Assembly (NCBI GenBank): GCA_015039365.1
Contig: WION01000116.1
Coordinates: 85,050-149,049 of the forward strand
DNA: 64,000 bases
Source: Amanita rubescens
Taxonomy: Eukaryota; Basidiomycota; Agaricomycetes; Agaricales; Amanitaceae
Direction: 5' to 3'
A program made the position numbers and the translations under genes. The notes beneath the pieces were generated by a model, which worked only from the letters and a program-made list of their open reading frames with translations, did no database searches and was not told the origin of the DNA. Positions within the stretch are counted from its first letter, which is position 1. The number at the start of each line of letters is the position of its first letter. This document shows positions 43,498 through 52,952 of the stretch, one piece after another.

Positions 43498-45080
43498 ATG
43501 GCTGGTACTTCGAAGTTCTACAAAAGAACTACCAAACTACTGGATAACCGCACCTTCTGGCGGTTCATCGCTGATGCCAACACCCCTGATGGCTTAGCAG
43601 CTGCAACTGCATACCTCATTGATGCTCTAACATATACTGGTGCCCCAGAGCACTTGTGCGACTATGACACAGCTCTCAGCCGCTTCCTTTCTTGGGCTGG
43701 GCACAAGGAAAACTTAGAATTGTTTTCATCTGATTTCCAGGGTGCCTTCCACATGCGCCACAAGAAAGGCAAGGTCCAGATCAGCACCAAGCAATGGCTG
43801 GTATATAGCATTGGGCTCGACTGGAAATCCCCACAACAACATGCGAGGCGCGAACTCCTATTTGACCACATGCGCACAAACCATGCGATCCATGCACATC
43901 GCCTCTCAGCCCCTTACCCCCCAGCCCAAAACTGGATTGCTGAGTCACAGACTATTCATGATAAGTGGCATGCCCACCTTTCTTCGGGCAAGCTGCACGA
44001 TTCACGAGGCAAGCACCTCCCGATCCACATGCTGGACTGGGCACAGCTGCAGGGGAATGTAAGCCCAGGTAACGATGCATGGGTTTATGATCACCAAACT
44101 GGTAAGTTCAGCATAATTGTTTGGTTAAAAGCCTAAATCTGCTGCAGGGGAGTTAGCTGGATATGTCAAGCGCAATATCTGCAACAATCCTGGTATTCTT
44201 GCCTGGCTTGATGGTGTTGCCCAGTGCGATACTGAACACAAGAAATCAGTGGGTGTTTTTCAGCACCGCCATTCATGATTAGTACATGCCATTTCCTAAC
44301 TTTGTGCCACATAGCTTGACGATCCAGGAAACCTGTCTATTGCAGGTTTCTCTGCAGGTGCACGCTCCAAGCCGTCATTTGGCTGGGCCCGGAATTTCTT
44401 GCCAAAAACTTTTGCAGATAAGGGAAGTATGGAAGATACCATTGAGGATATTAACCAGAACACATGTGCAGCATTTGCACTGTTCTGGAATATATGTCGC
44501 TCCTGGGTCCCTCCTACCATTATCGATGACATCGATAAGTTCACAATTGGCTCTGGCTTGCCCCCAATGCATCCTGACATCATAGAAGGGCATGATAGTG
44601 ATTATCAGATCACAATCAATCAGCTTACTTTCACCTTTTCCAATGCCCGCCTTGCACCACCAATGGGGCTCACTGCAAATAACTATGCAAGGTATGTTTC
44701 GTTTACTATTCTGTTGCTTGGGCTTTTCAATTCAAGTGCAAAGGTTCATCCACTATGACAACTCCCCACATGAGTGGGCCATCTCTCTCACAACAGAGCG
44801 CAACCATGATGACACCCATGGTGGGGCCTTTTATTTTGCAGAATATGGTATTCGGGTTGCAGGTGCACCAAATACCCTCATAGCCTGGAAGCAGAGACAA
44901 TTTCATGGCACCAGCTTGCAAAACCTTGATCCTGATGATCCTACACCTCCATTCTCACAGCGCGGTTTTGCAATTGTTACATCCACACGCCTATTGAATA
45001 CCTACAAGAAATGGAAAGAAAATAAAATTACAGCAGCTGAAGCAAGGGCGACAATTACTGATGCAGACCCACACGAGTAA
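43498..45080 (+). CDS. Helitron cargo protein 2, 2-oxoglutarate/Fe(II) dioxygenase-like
   Basis: Exons 43498-44101, 44148-44248, 44315-44691 and 44744-45080 give 472 residues. The C-terminal 130 residues show a double-stranded beta-helix pattern. Metal motif H-x-D is in F-I-H-Y-D-N-S-P (H364, D366), then a G-G-A-F-Y-F strand, the distal His in QRQFHGTS (about H415) and a basic residue in S-Q-R-G-F-A-I-V (R434) suited to 2-oxoglutarate. Spacing and the N-S-P after H-x-D resemble the TET/JBP-like oxygenases expanded in basidiomycetes. The N-terminal 300 residues (FYKRTTKLLDNRTFWRFI...) are not recognised. If TET/JBP-like, it could oxidise methylated DNA bases. Intact frame and regular introns indicate selection or recent capture. 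Confidence 0.65.
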
Positions 45081-45301
45081 CTGGAATTAGCTCACTGCTA
45101 CCATTTGTCCTGGTTGATTGGTTATGGTTGCTAATGTACTACTACCCATGCTGCTCTTCCTACCTTTGTAGTCTCTTTCCTGTAATTCTATTCACCCTGT
45201 TCCACTTCCAACCCTTCTCGCTACCCATGGCCAGCTCAGAGTTTGCGAGGTTATAGCTTCACATTGCAGAGTCCAGACAATCACATTGCCAAATATGATG
45301 A

Positions 45302-45328
45302 CCGTGCGGAGCACGGGTTAACTGCTAG
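45302..45328 (+). other. Helitron 3' terminal hairpin and CTAG end
   Basis: Stem CCGTGC/GCACGG with loop GGA, then GTTAACTG and the terminal CTAG. The hairpin is the termination signal of Helitron rolling-circle transfer and fits the CTRR end rule. Confidence 0.92.
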
Positions 45329-46024
45329 TCCGTGCTAAACCAACACAGAATTTGTATTCAATGCAGTTATGACGTCGTCTACTTCGCTTCCCACAATTTT
45401 TAGATATATCTCATATTGAGGATCGAATCGACTCATCGGTGAGAAGTCGGTTCAACAGCAAGTAGCGAGCCGTCTTGATAAGGAGTTCACTCACGGTTGC
45501 TCGAAGATGGCCCAATCGGGTCCTCAAAGATTGGACATTGATTCGAAGTAGATATACCCGATGCAAGGAATCAACCGATCAGCAAGTGGTAAGATAGTCT
45601 TCAGAACGTAGTTGCAAAGAGTTGACACAATCGTCATGAACGAAATCTCCAGCCCCGAGACCCCGACTGAAAGCAGGGAGACACTTGTGGTGACCTTGAG
45701 AGCGAATTTGTAGTGGCAAAAGTTTACCATGTTTCCAAGCTCCACCAACACCCATCCATCGCGAAGTTGTGCAATGATGTGGTAAAGTTCCGAAAAGTTA
45801 GAGCAGCAGCCCAAGAGAGCGATGCAGACTTCAAGTTGCGGCATTGAACGACGACGGGGCCTAGAACTTGAAGGCCCGTGTATAGTATGGCATGGCTTGA
45901 TTTGATATCTCTCGAGCGCGGACGCATGGGCTGAATAGAGCCAGGTGACCGTCAAGGGAGAGAGAGGAACAATAGGACTTTTCGCTCCGATTGCTGACCA
46001 AGGGGAAAACATGTCATGCAAGTT
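45329..46024. pseudogene. Right flank of Helitron with likely F-box/LRR gene remnant
   Basis: Positions 45329-45367 complete the split duplicate of 33830-33868. On the minus strand, 45524-45900 encodes leucine-rich text such as LGCCSNFSELYHIIAQLRDG and VSLLSVGVSGLEI, in the style of the F-box/LRR proteins at 25946 and 28427. It has no F-box start, conserved end or splice sites, so it is probably a decayed fragment. Low confidence. Confidence 0.35.
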
Positions 46025-46968
46025 GTTGTTTGTCCACATCTTCCCTCAAATATGCGCTCTGGAACTTGAAGCATCCCGCTTGTGAAATCCCAATCGAATT
46101 CCGTCAGTTCTTGAGGGCTAAGTTTAACGCTAGTTATTAGGTCGACTATCTCGAGCTCGAGATTTAACGAAGATTATTTATTGTGCCGGCAAGTAAACAA
46201 GGCCTTTCCAAAGCACAAATTAGGTCCAGCACTCCATTTGTCTCCGTCAAGTGTTGCGCATATGCTGAAGTTGTTCCCCCATCTGCCCAGGTAGATGCTT
46301 CTCAACTAGCTGAGAAAACGAATCATCGACCTGCAGAAATCGAAAGTCAGCACAGACGGCGAGAGGCATAAAAGCAGCAATGTGTTTGGCCAATTTCTCA
46401 CAACATGTCTCCCCACGTCTGATTGACAGTTATGATGTTGCCCAGATTAGATTGGTCTTCTTCCGACATGCACGGTAGCGGAACAATCAAGCTGCGTTAT
46501 ACCATCGATCGAATCGTCTTGCAAATGCCTTGACCACGAGATTCGAACATTCTTTATGGCATAATGCATCCGGACTATGTCGACGATACCTGCATAGAAG
46601 AACATTCCGCGACGGACATTGGAACATGAAATCATGCTCATGAACTGCATTGATGTCCGAACAATAGCCACAATCAAGGTTTACATAGGCTATCACTGGG
46701 TCATCGATCATCGCGATATGTCTTAAACTGGGCTTCCATCACAAAGGTGGCGCAACCGAGTTTCCGACCGTACTTAGGACGACGGAAAACACCCTTCTGC
46801 CATAATCGGCTTAGCCTACACATGCATCCAAGATACAAAAACCTCTCATGTCGACAATCCAGAAGTCTTCAAGTTCCTCGATACCTCTCTAAACGGTGAG
46901 CATCCCCTCTATCTTTTCAATCAGAAACTGAGGCGTCACTGGAGTCCTATCTACCGCTTCGCAACGAA
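46025..46968. repeat. Duplicated segment upstream of SSP5 (copy B)
   Basis: Copy of 33160-34119, sharing TTTGTCCACATCTTCC, GTTGCGCATA, GCCTTGACCACGAGATTCG, TCATGAACTGCATTG and GGGTCATCGATCAT. The TATA box of copy A is degenerate here (GATACAAAAACC). The leader donor after CTAAACG and the acceptor region are retained. Confidence 0.75.
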
Positions 46969-47181
46969 ATGGTATTCTCACCAACTATCCCCATGGCACT
47001 CCTCTTCGCATCGGCTACTCTTGCTCTTCTCAGATCGTTTCAAACGGAGGAAAGGGGCGACAAAATCTGTTGGCACGCTTGCTCCTTTGAGCCTCTTGAA
47101 TGTCCTCCTGAATTCCACCCCCAAAATATTGGAGAATGTCGCGTTTGTTACCGTAGGATCTCGACCGACGGTGAATCATGA
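46969..47181 (+). CDS. Small secreted cysteine-rich protein SSP5
   Basis: A 70-residue paralogue of SSP4: MVFSPTIPMALLFASATLA signal-like N-terminus, the same FQTEERGD linker, then C-W-H-A-C-x6-C-P-P-E-F-H-P-x4-E-C-R-V-C-Y. The terminal Cys-Cys of the family is Cys-Tyr here, and the conserved aromatic before it is Arg. The promoter TATA is mutated. Together these suggest relaxed constraint or functional divergence. The frame is intact, so it is kept as a gene. Confidence 0.6.
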   Translation: MVFSPTIPMALLFASATLALLRSFQTEERGDKICWHACSFEPLECPPEFHPQNIGECRVCYRRISTDGES

Positions 47182-48274
47182 GTTGAAGGCGGGTAGATGA
47201 TAAGTTATGTGTTAGTCCAGCAATTGCAGATCCTGTTCTGGAAGACGAAGCGAATCTGTTTGCGAGATCACACCACCCCCGTCTTCCGAACGGATATGGT
47301 CGCAATCAATTAGACGTCTCTGAAAATAGAGTCATAGATGCTCCGCTTGCTTTTGGAGCCCAGCAGTATTAGTGGCTACTTAACGAGAGCCTTTTATGTT
47401 GCGAGTTAGGAATAGCACCTTTGATACTGGCCATATCAGTTCGACGATAGTAGACCTGCTCTTTAAGCTTCATAGACTACACATATTACTTGTGACTTCT
47501 GAACGGATGTGGTCGCAGCATCTCTAAAAAGTTAAGTCAAATGCTATATTCGATCTCCTCAGAATTTAGCGCTCAGTGGATTCCTGCGAGAACTTTTGCG
47601 AACCAGAGTTATTAGAAGCAATGTCACGCGGTATCTTGCTCTTTATTCGACTCTTCTGGGCATCACAATCGTTCCTTAGTCCATCCTAGTTGTTAATGTA
47701 TTAACCGTATCCAGAAGCGTCTTACTCCTAATTGGCCAGTCCTATTCCCTCACTACACGCAATCGAACACCAGGAAAGCGTCCTTCAGACACATGGCGAG
47801 AGGGAGAAGCGGAGCTTCCATTCGTAAAATCGGTATTCCTTTTATTCGAAAAAAAAAGGTTGAGCTCACGCTGGAGTAAAACACTGGTAATGCTGATAGT
47901 CGAGAGAGACTCACATTGCGTCGAGACATTTGACAACCTATCATCTCCTGCGCTTGTTCAGATACCTGAGAGTATTGAAGTAGGAGCGTACGAGCTTCCG
48001 ACTTCGAACAGTAGTTAACGCAGATTAGAACACCTAACTCCAACCGAATCCCGGAATCGATGCCAAGGCGTTCGATGCAGTTATGCCACGGACGCCACGG
48101 ACACCTTCTACTATAATCAGCCTAGCATTCAGGGTATATAAATCTTCAGTGTTGACACCCAGAGGTTCATCAGCTCCCTCAGCGCCTCTCTAAAACGGTG
48201 AGTATCTCGTCAACGTCCTCGACTTTGACCAGAATCGAGGCGTCGCGCAGCCTTACTTACCGCTTCATAACAGA
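47182..48274. other. Intergenic SSP5-SSP6
   Basis: About 1.1 kb with no supported gene up to the SSP6 promoter. The TATA box of SSP6 (TATATAAA, 48135-48142) and its leader intron donor after TCTAAAACG (about 48197) occupy the last 140 bp. Confidence 0.6.
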
Positions 48275-48490
48275 ATGAAACTCTCAATAACTGTCTTCAT
48301 GGCGCTCCTCTGCGCATCGACCACCCTTGCTCTCCCCAGCTCACCCCAATCGGAAGATGTGGTGGTGGTGGATAACAAAATCTGTTATCGCGTTTGCTTC
48401 CCTGAGCCTACTGAATGTCCTCGTGAATGGCATTCCGAAAAATATGGAGAATGTTACACTTGCTGCCGCGGCGATGAATCACTGGCATGA
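48275..48490 (+). CDS. Small secreted cysteine-rich protein SSP6
   Basis: A 71-residue protein: signal peptide MKLSITVFMALLCASTTLA, Val-rich acidic linker (EDVVVVDNK), then C-Y-R-V-C-F-x5-C-P-R-E-W-H-x5-G-E-C-Y-T-C-C. The Cys pattern is identical to SSP4, with all six mature cysteines. The promoter has an intact TATA box, a GACACCC block and a leader intron. The 3' flank shares GAGTTGAAGGCGGTAGATGA with SSP5 and SSP4. Probably the best preserved member of the local family. Confidence 0.78.
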   Translation: MKLSITVFMALLCASTTLALPSSPQSEDVVVVDNKICYRVCFPEPTECPREWHSEKYGECYTCCRGDESLA

Positions 48491-48916
48491 GTTGAAGGCG
48501 GTAGATGATAAGCGTACATAAAGGATTGGACGTAAAACTGGATGATGATGGTCGAAGAGATGCGATATGGTTAGGTTGTCCCTTGGCTATGTTAGTTTGG
48601 CAAACGAGATTGTTCTTGAGACTACATGGCCTGACATCGCAGCGCTCAGGTCGGTCAATTTCGACGCCTCTGAAAAATTTAGTCTATGCTCCTGAAGCCC
48701 AGTAGTTTCTTGACAAGGACTTTTGTATTGTAGAATAGAAGCGCTGTTTCTGACCGTCTCTTCTCTGCTTTTATATCAGATTGACCCTACGGAGACTAGT
48801 ATCGATGCGGATATTGCAGGTCCAAGGCATTATATTCTTCTATACAATCACATTGCGTCCTCGTTCCATAAGAAGAGAGTTCGTGCTGGAGTAAGGTGGG
48901 TGAAGTTAACACGTCA
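48491..48916. other. Convergent intergenic region
   Basis: The 3' flanks of SSP6 (+) and the PrpF gene (-). Besides the short block conserved with SSP4 just after the SSP6 stop, nothing is seen. Confidence 0.6.
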
Positions 48917-50179
48917 TCACCACCAAACAACTCCCTTCATCAATTTTCTACCAGTTCCAATGACGTTCGCACTCTTCACGTGTCCATTATCAGTGTATTC
49001 TGCTCCAACGTCTACGATGCCAGTGGGATGTCTCAGCCTGACTAACCCAGAATCAGGGTCATTCGGCGTCGGTTTCTGGACCAGCCGCCGAAAAGTCCAT
49101 GGTAAAGTGCCTTCAGTGTTGGCGGCGACTCCGAGGCAGAGCGCAACAGTCGCTGGCACAGCTTTATGAAGCACGCCCATCGAAAGAGTGTGAACTACGA
49201 TGTCGACACGTTTCTCAAGGTCAGCTGGCGTCGGGTGGCTAAGCAAAGCAATTTTTGGCTGCGATTGAATTGCGGGATCTAAACCCATCATTTTTGCACC
49301 TTGCTGCCTGATCGTCTCGAGGACCTGGCCCACTTGGGTCAAGGACGGCTCCTCTTGGCGCACATAGGCGTCGACGGGAAAAACGCTATTCAGCTGCGGA
49401 TAGCTCGCGAAAACGGTAGGGTTCGTGGCGTCCACAAGAGACATGACGAAATGATTTTCGCCACTTTCGCATGGCAAGGTGATAGAATCGCGCGGTGAAC
49501 CCGTGGGGAGCAGTTTACCAGTGCGAGCACCAGCAGGGTCAATAAACTTCATGGCTATCTGGGATGCATTTCCGGATACGCCCGCAATAGCCACTTCTGG
49601 CTTATCCAAGTCCGCGATAACCCCTTCACTAGTTTGTGTGGCAGGGAAGGTTGTGTCAATGATTTTCTGAGTGTTGGTATTAAAAGATCGTACGGTAACA
49701 CGTCCGTCAACGATCGGAAGTTGACAAATCCTCTCGTCAATGGCAAATACGCCTATGACGTGCGATAGGTTCCCACAATTGCCAGATAAATCGATGACAG
49801 AATCACGAATCCCAACCTGGACGAAGGTATATTCTGCGTGTATGCCTTGAGATGTTTGCTCTGCTGTTGGTTTACCGACGATGCAGATTTTCGACAAGCT
49901 GGAGATGCCGCCTCCCATTCCATTAAGCTGTCGACCATATTCTGGATCGGGAGAACCCATTATTCCAAGAAAAATGCGGGGCCATTCCGACTTGTCGGCG
50001 GGGAGAAAGTCACGATTTATGAATACGCCTTTGGAAGTTCCTCCTCGTAGGTACGATGCTGGTATTGGATTCGGGGCGCAACTCGATGAATGACGACGAA
50101 TAGTTTGCCCGAGGGACCGAATAGTAGCGGTCGAAAACCGGAGATTACGCATGTAATTTGACACGACAGCTGCCGTCAT
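48917..50179 (-). CDS. PrpF-family isomerase (methylaconitate isomerase-like)
   Basis: A single-exon 420-residue protein of the PrpF family (diaminopimelate-epimerase fold), typical length. Conserved blocks: ASYLRGGTSKGVF, LNGMGGGISSLSK, the glycine/cysteine motif LSGNCGNLSHVIGVFAID, and SGNASQIAMKFIDPAG. The C-terminal block H-P-T-G is also present. The family isomerises 2-methylaconitate in propionate degradation or related unsaturated tricarboxylates. The first about 30 residues are Arg/Ser-rich and acid-free (YMRNLRFSTATIRSL), a likely mitochondrial presequence, consistent with a mitochondrial methylcitrate cycle. The physiological substrate is not determinable here. Confidence 0.9.
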   Translation of the reverse strand: MTAAVVSNYMRNLRFSTATIRSLGQTIRRHSSSCAPNPIPASYLRGGTSKGVFINRDFLPADKSEWPRIFLGIMGSPDPEYGRQLNGMGGGISSLSKICIVGKPTAEQTSQGIHAEYTFVQVGIRDSVIDLSGNCGNLSHVIGVFAIDERICQLPIVDGRVTVRSFNTNTQKIIDTTFPATQTSEGVIADLDKPEVAIAGVSGNASQIAMKFIDPAGARTGKLLPTGSPRDSITLPCESGENHFVMSLVDATNPTVFASYPQLNSVFPVDAYVRQEEPSLTQVGQVLETIRQQGAKMMGLDPAIQSQPKIALLSHPTPADLEKRVDIVVHTLSMGVLHKAVPATVALCLGVAANTEGTLPWTFRRLVQKPTPNDPDSGLVRLRHPTGIVDVGAEYTDNGHVKSANVIGTGRKLMKGVVWW

Positions 50180-51035
50180 TCGGAAACTAGAGTTCTGAAA
50201 GGTCTATCTTGCTCAATCATGGTAAGTGCCCACCGACCCAAGTGAATGATTGTGCACTGACCGGAGTGACCTGGCTCAGCCGACGGCTGGGTGAGAATTT
50301 GCACGTATTTACTGATTGATTGATCTGCAGTACGGCCGGCCGATTGGCAGTGGTACCAGCGTGCTACCACTGTTCACCACGGTGGCAACATACGAGATTA
50401 TCGTCTCGAGTAAGTAGCACCCATGGGTTCCAAGAATGAGGAATGGTGACTTGACACGAATCGAACGATATTGTGTCCGACATTGATTAAATAACACCCT
50501 TTTAGTGCTAGTACTCCGAGTCAGGGACAAAATCATAAAATCACAAAATGAACGCCGCTTGGCAAACCGGGCCGCTCATTCTCAATCTCCCATAGGTATA
50601 ATGTAAGTACATGAAGAGAGAGATAATATAAGGTGTCGTACACTCTCGTACAGGGCTTTATCGAGTTGAAACGGATTGCCAAACATGGTCTGTCAGAAAA
50701 TCGTGGCTTCGAATCGCGCTATGTCACGTTGTTGACAGATATCAAAACGGCCCTGATATCGGAACCGTTTGGCATGTGGTTTTGGACCGAGGGCTGAAAA
50801 ACGAAGGTTTGTTCGCTAGCTTCCAAACTGTTCCTGCCACGTCGGTTGCCGTCCTCGTCGCCCAAGGGTGCGCAAAAACACTGGATCAGTGGACATCCAT
50901 CCGGTAAGGTTTCTAGTTTCGATTGTTTTGAGAAAATGTGTTTACTGTATTTTTTTTCTTTTCTTTTTTTTCGCGAACCTGGATTACGTCTTGTTAGAGG
51001 TCGTGACTCGTGAGGAACGCAGCTGACCGAGGTCC
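50180..51035. other. Divergent intergenic region
   Basis: About 850 bp. Only short frames. Pyrimidine-rich TTTTTTTCTTTTCTTTTTTTT near 50951-50971 is a probable promoter element for the following membrane protein gene. Confidence 0.5.
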
Positions 51036-51688
51036 ATGTCGACCCAATCTTCACCAGCGTCCACGACGCTCTCTGGTTCACATCAAGCTAGCCATGGTGG
51101 AACGCCGACTGGGGTCATAGCCGCTGTCGTGGTTATCGTGGTCGCCCTTTCCATTGGAGTAGCGGTTTATCTCGTTTTGCGAGGGAGGGCGCGTCGAACA
51201 GATTATGATCCAGAACGTCGGCCCCGGGCGTCTATGGTTCTCGAGGGAAATCACGCTCCTGCCCCAGTCTCGCCATATGGTTCCACGTCAAATCTGGTCC
51301 CTCATTTCCGTACGTTTTCCCGTCCCTCTGTTATTTCGGGTCTTGTGACTGATCCGTGTCAGACCACATTCCAGGAGCTAACATGCGGATTGCAACACGT
51401 AGACCAGACGGTGCTTGGGAATTTTCAAATCCGGGCGCTCCATTCAATCCATTGGGAGTTACGGAAATTGAACCCCCCACTCCATGCTGTTCCTCCTTCC
51501 CACCTAGCCCATCAACCCTAGAACCTCCAAAATCGCCGGTAGAAATAATGAAAGAGCGCGAATCAAAAGCCGCAAGGCTGATTAGACAGGGTTACGATGA
51601 TAGGGAATCGGGTGATGATTTGCCTCCCCCTCCGGCCTATGGACACCAGTCCAGCTATCTGGACCAAACACGCGAACAAATCTCATAG
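51036..51688 (+). CDS. Single-pass membrane protein with Pro-rich cytoplasmic tail
   Basis: Exons 51036-51309 and 51363-51688 give 199 residues. A short Ser/Thr-rich N-terminal segment of 26 residues precedes one hydrophobic helix (VIAAVVVIVVALSIGVAVYL) and a basic stop-transfer R-G-R-A-R-R. The cytoplasmic part carries a KERESKAARLIRQGY helix and a DLPPPPAYGHQ motif, PPxY-like and a potential WW-domain/ubiquitin-ligase docking site. The topology is like short fungal surface-sensor or adaptor proteins, but no family is recognised. Confidence 0.6.
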
Positions 51689-52064
51689 TATTATGGGTGC
51701 CATGCCCTCTATGTAGATAGGAAGGTATGGAACGGGCGACAACTCGCCGCGGACTTTGTACATATATAATGACGGACGCATACGATGCTTAGAACACGAC
51801 TACCACCATCAACATTCCTTTCTTTCTTTATTCCAGCTAACATCATTCCTTGCTTTGTCGATAAACTTTCTTTTATTTATTGGTCCATCTGTTTGCAACG
51901 TTCGTTTGTCAAGATGCCGTTTGCATCACGCTGTATTCTATATGACCTTAGTCTTTATCTTATTTTGCGCAAACTGCTCATAATCGTTGCGATGTTTATT
52001 GTACAATTTTAGTTATTTAATACTTCATACATGTCAAGATAATAGAATGCCGGCGATGGGTATA
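51689..52064. other. Convergent intergenic region
   Basis: An AT-rich 3' region with several short T-rich frames; no gene supported. Confidence 0.6.
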
Positions 52065-52952
52065 CTACTTGGCATTTGTTGGCGACGTCCCTCTCGTTTC
52101 AGGGTTACTCGCGCCGTTGACTAGAAAAAATATATACGTCAAAAATCGCAAAAATCAATTATCAGGCTAATCAATTTGCTTACCTTGTTTGCCATCTTTG
52201 AGCAAAGCCTTTTTCTTTTGGGATTCAAAGTACGCATTGATAAACTTCGGGAAGATTTTCTCGTCAATTTTGTCTAATGGGCGCGCACCACTCTGGGTAG
52301 TTAATAGGCGCTCTCGAACCGAAAAAATCATCAATGCCGTGGGCATTCCTAAAATCTCTGTTTCCTCCAGCGTGAGCAATTGTGGTCGAGTACATAAGGC
52401 TGCATAGTGGGGATTAATGATATCCTCTGGGATGTTATGTTGTTGATATAATCCGATTCGTTCTACGAGTGGAATTGAAATGCTCTCAAGCGCTCGGATC
52501 GCAAGATCTTTGACTTCCGGGAACAACCAACCATGAGCCAGGTTCAGAATAATTTTCCAATTTTCGGGAGTTGTCTGGCGTGAATACTTTCTGCAACGGT
52601 GCAGTTAGAAAAACAAGTACGTTTAATTGAATGGGTACATACGGGTCATAAAATACCCAGAGGAACACGGAAAATTCCTGGGATGTGATATTCTCCAGGA
52701 CGACCGCATTTGAGTCGGATGTGCCCTTTTGGGCTTGGCCATGGTTCTGGAGGTATTCTTGAAATTTGGGCGACTCTCGAAGGAAAAAATGGGAATGGAT
52801 TTTAAAGAGCGTTTTTTCCACCTGTCAATACGCGTCATGAAGACCGTAGAGAGAATACGAATGTGATGCTAACCAAAATGTGAATGTTCCCATCCGAGAT
52901 ATAGTATTCAGGATGACGGTCGAGATGTTTCAAGTCGTGACTGGGGGACATT
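52065..52952 (-). CDS. BTB/POZ domain protein BTB4
   Basis: Exons (minus) 52952-52875, 52821-52643, 52590-52184 and 52120-52065 give 239 residues. BTB elements: YYISDGNIHIL, KTLFKIHSHFFLRESP, FSVFLWVFYDP, then NWKIILNLAHGWLF and REL-type helices. Introns after HIL and in FYDP fall at exactly the same places as in BTB1-3, 30 kb away, so it is a dispersed member of the same family. The fourth exon is inferred from a perfect donor (GTAAGC) and acceptor; without it the protein would end 14 residues earlier at TAG 52167. It has no Pro-rich linker. Confidence 0.78.

Larger units (their letters stand above)
34764..45328 (+). mobile_element. Complete autonomous Helitron with two cargo genes
   Basis: A 10,565 bp element. 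The left end begins TC (TCAATATATACAATTAACG) directly after ...GTGGAA. The right end is a perfect 6-bp-stem hairpin, CCGTGC-GGA-GCACGG (45302-45316), 12 bp before the terminal CTAG, followed by host TCCGTGCTAAACC. Removing the element restores GTGGAATCCGTGC, which occurs intact at 33824-33836 in the duplicated flank; insertion was therefore between A and T without target duplication, the Helitron rule. Inside, all on the + strand, are a Rep-helicase gene, a possible OB-fold protein, a C-rich repeat tract and a 2OG-Fe(II) dioxygenase-like gene. The main genes have no stops or frameshifts, so the element looks young and possibly active. Confidence 0.95.

Noticed and set aside
40270..45080. KDZ or other DNA-transposon transposase as source of the dioxygenase-like gene
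   Set aside because: No KDZ-type transposase (zinc-finger plus RNase-H fold) text was found in or near the element. The only transposase is the Helitron Rep-helicase.
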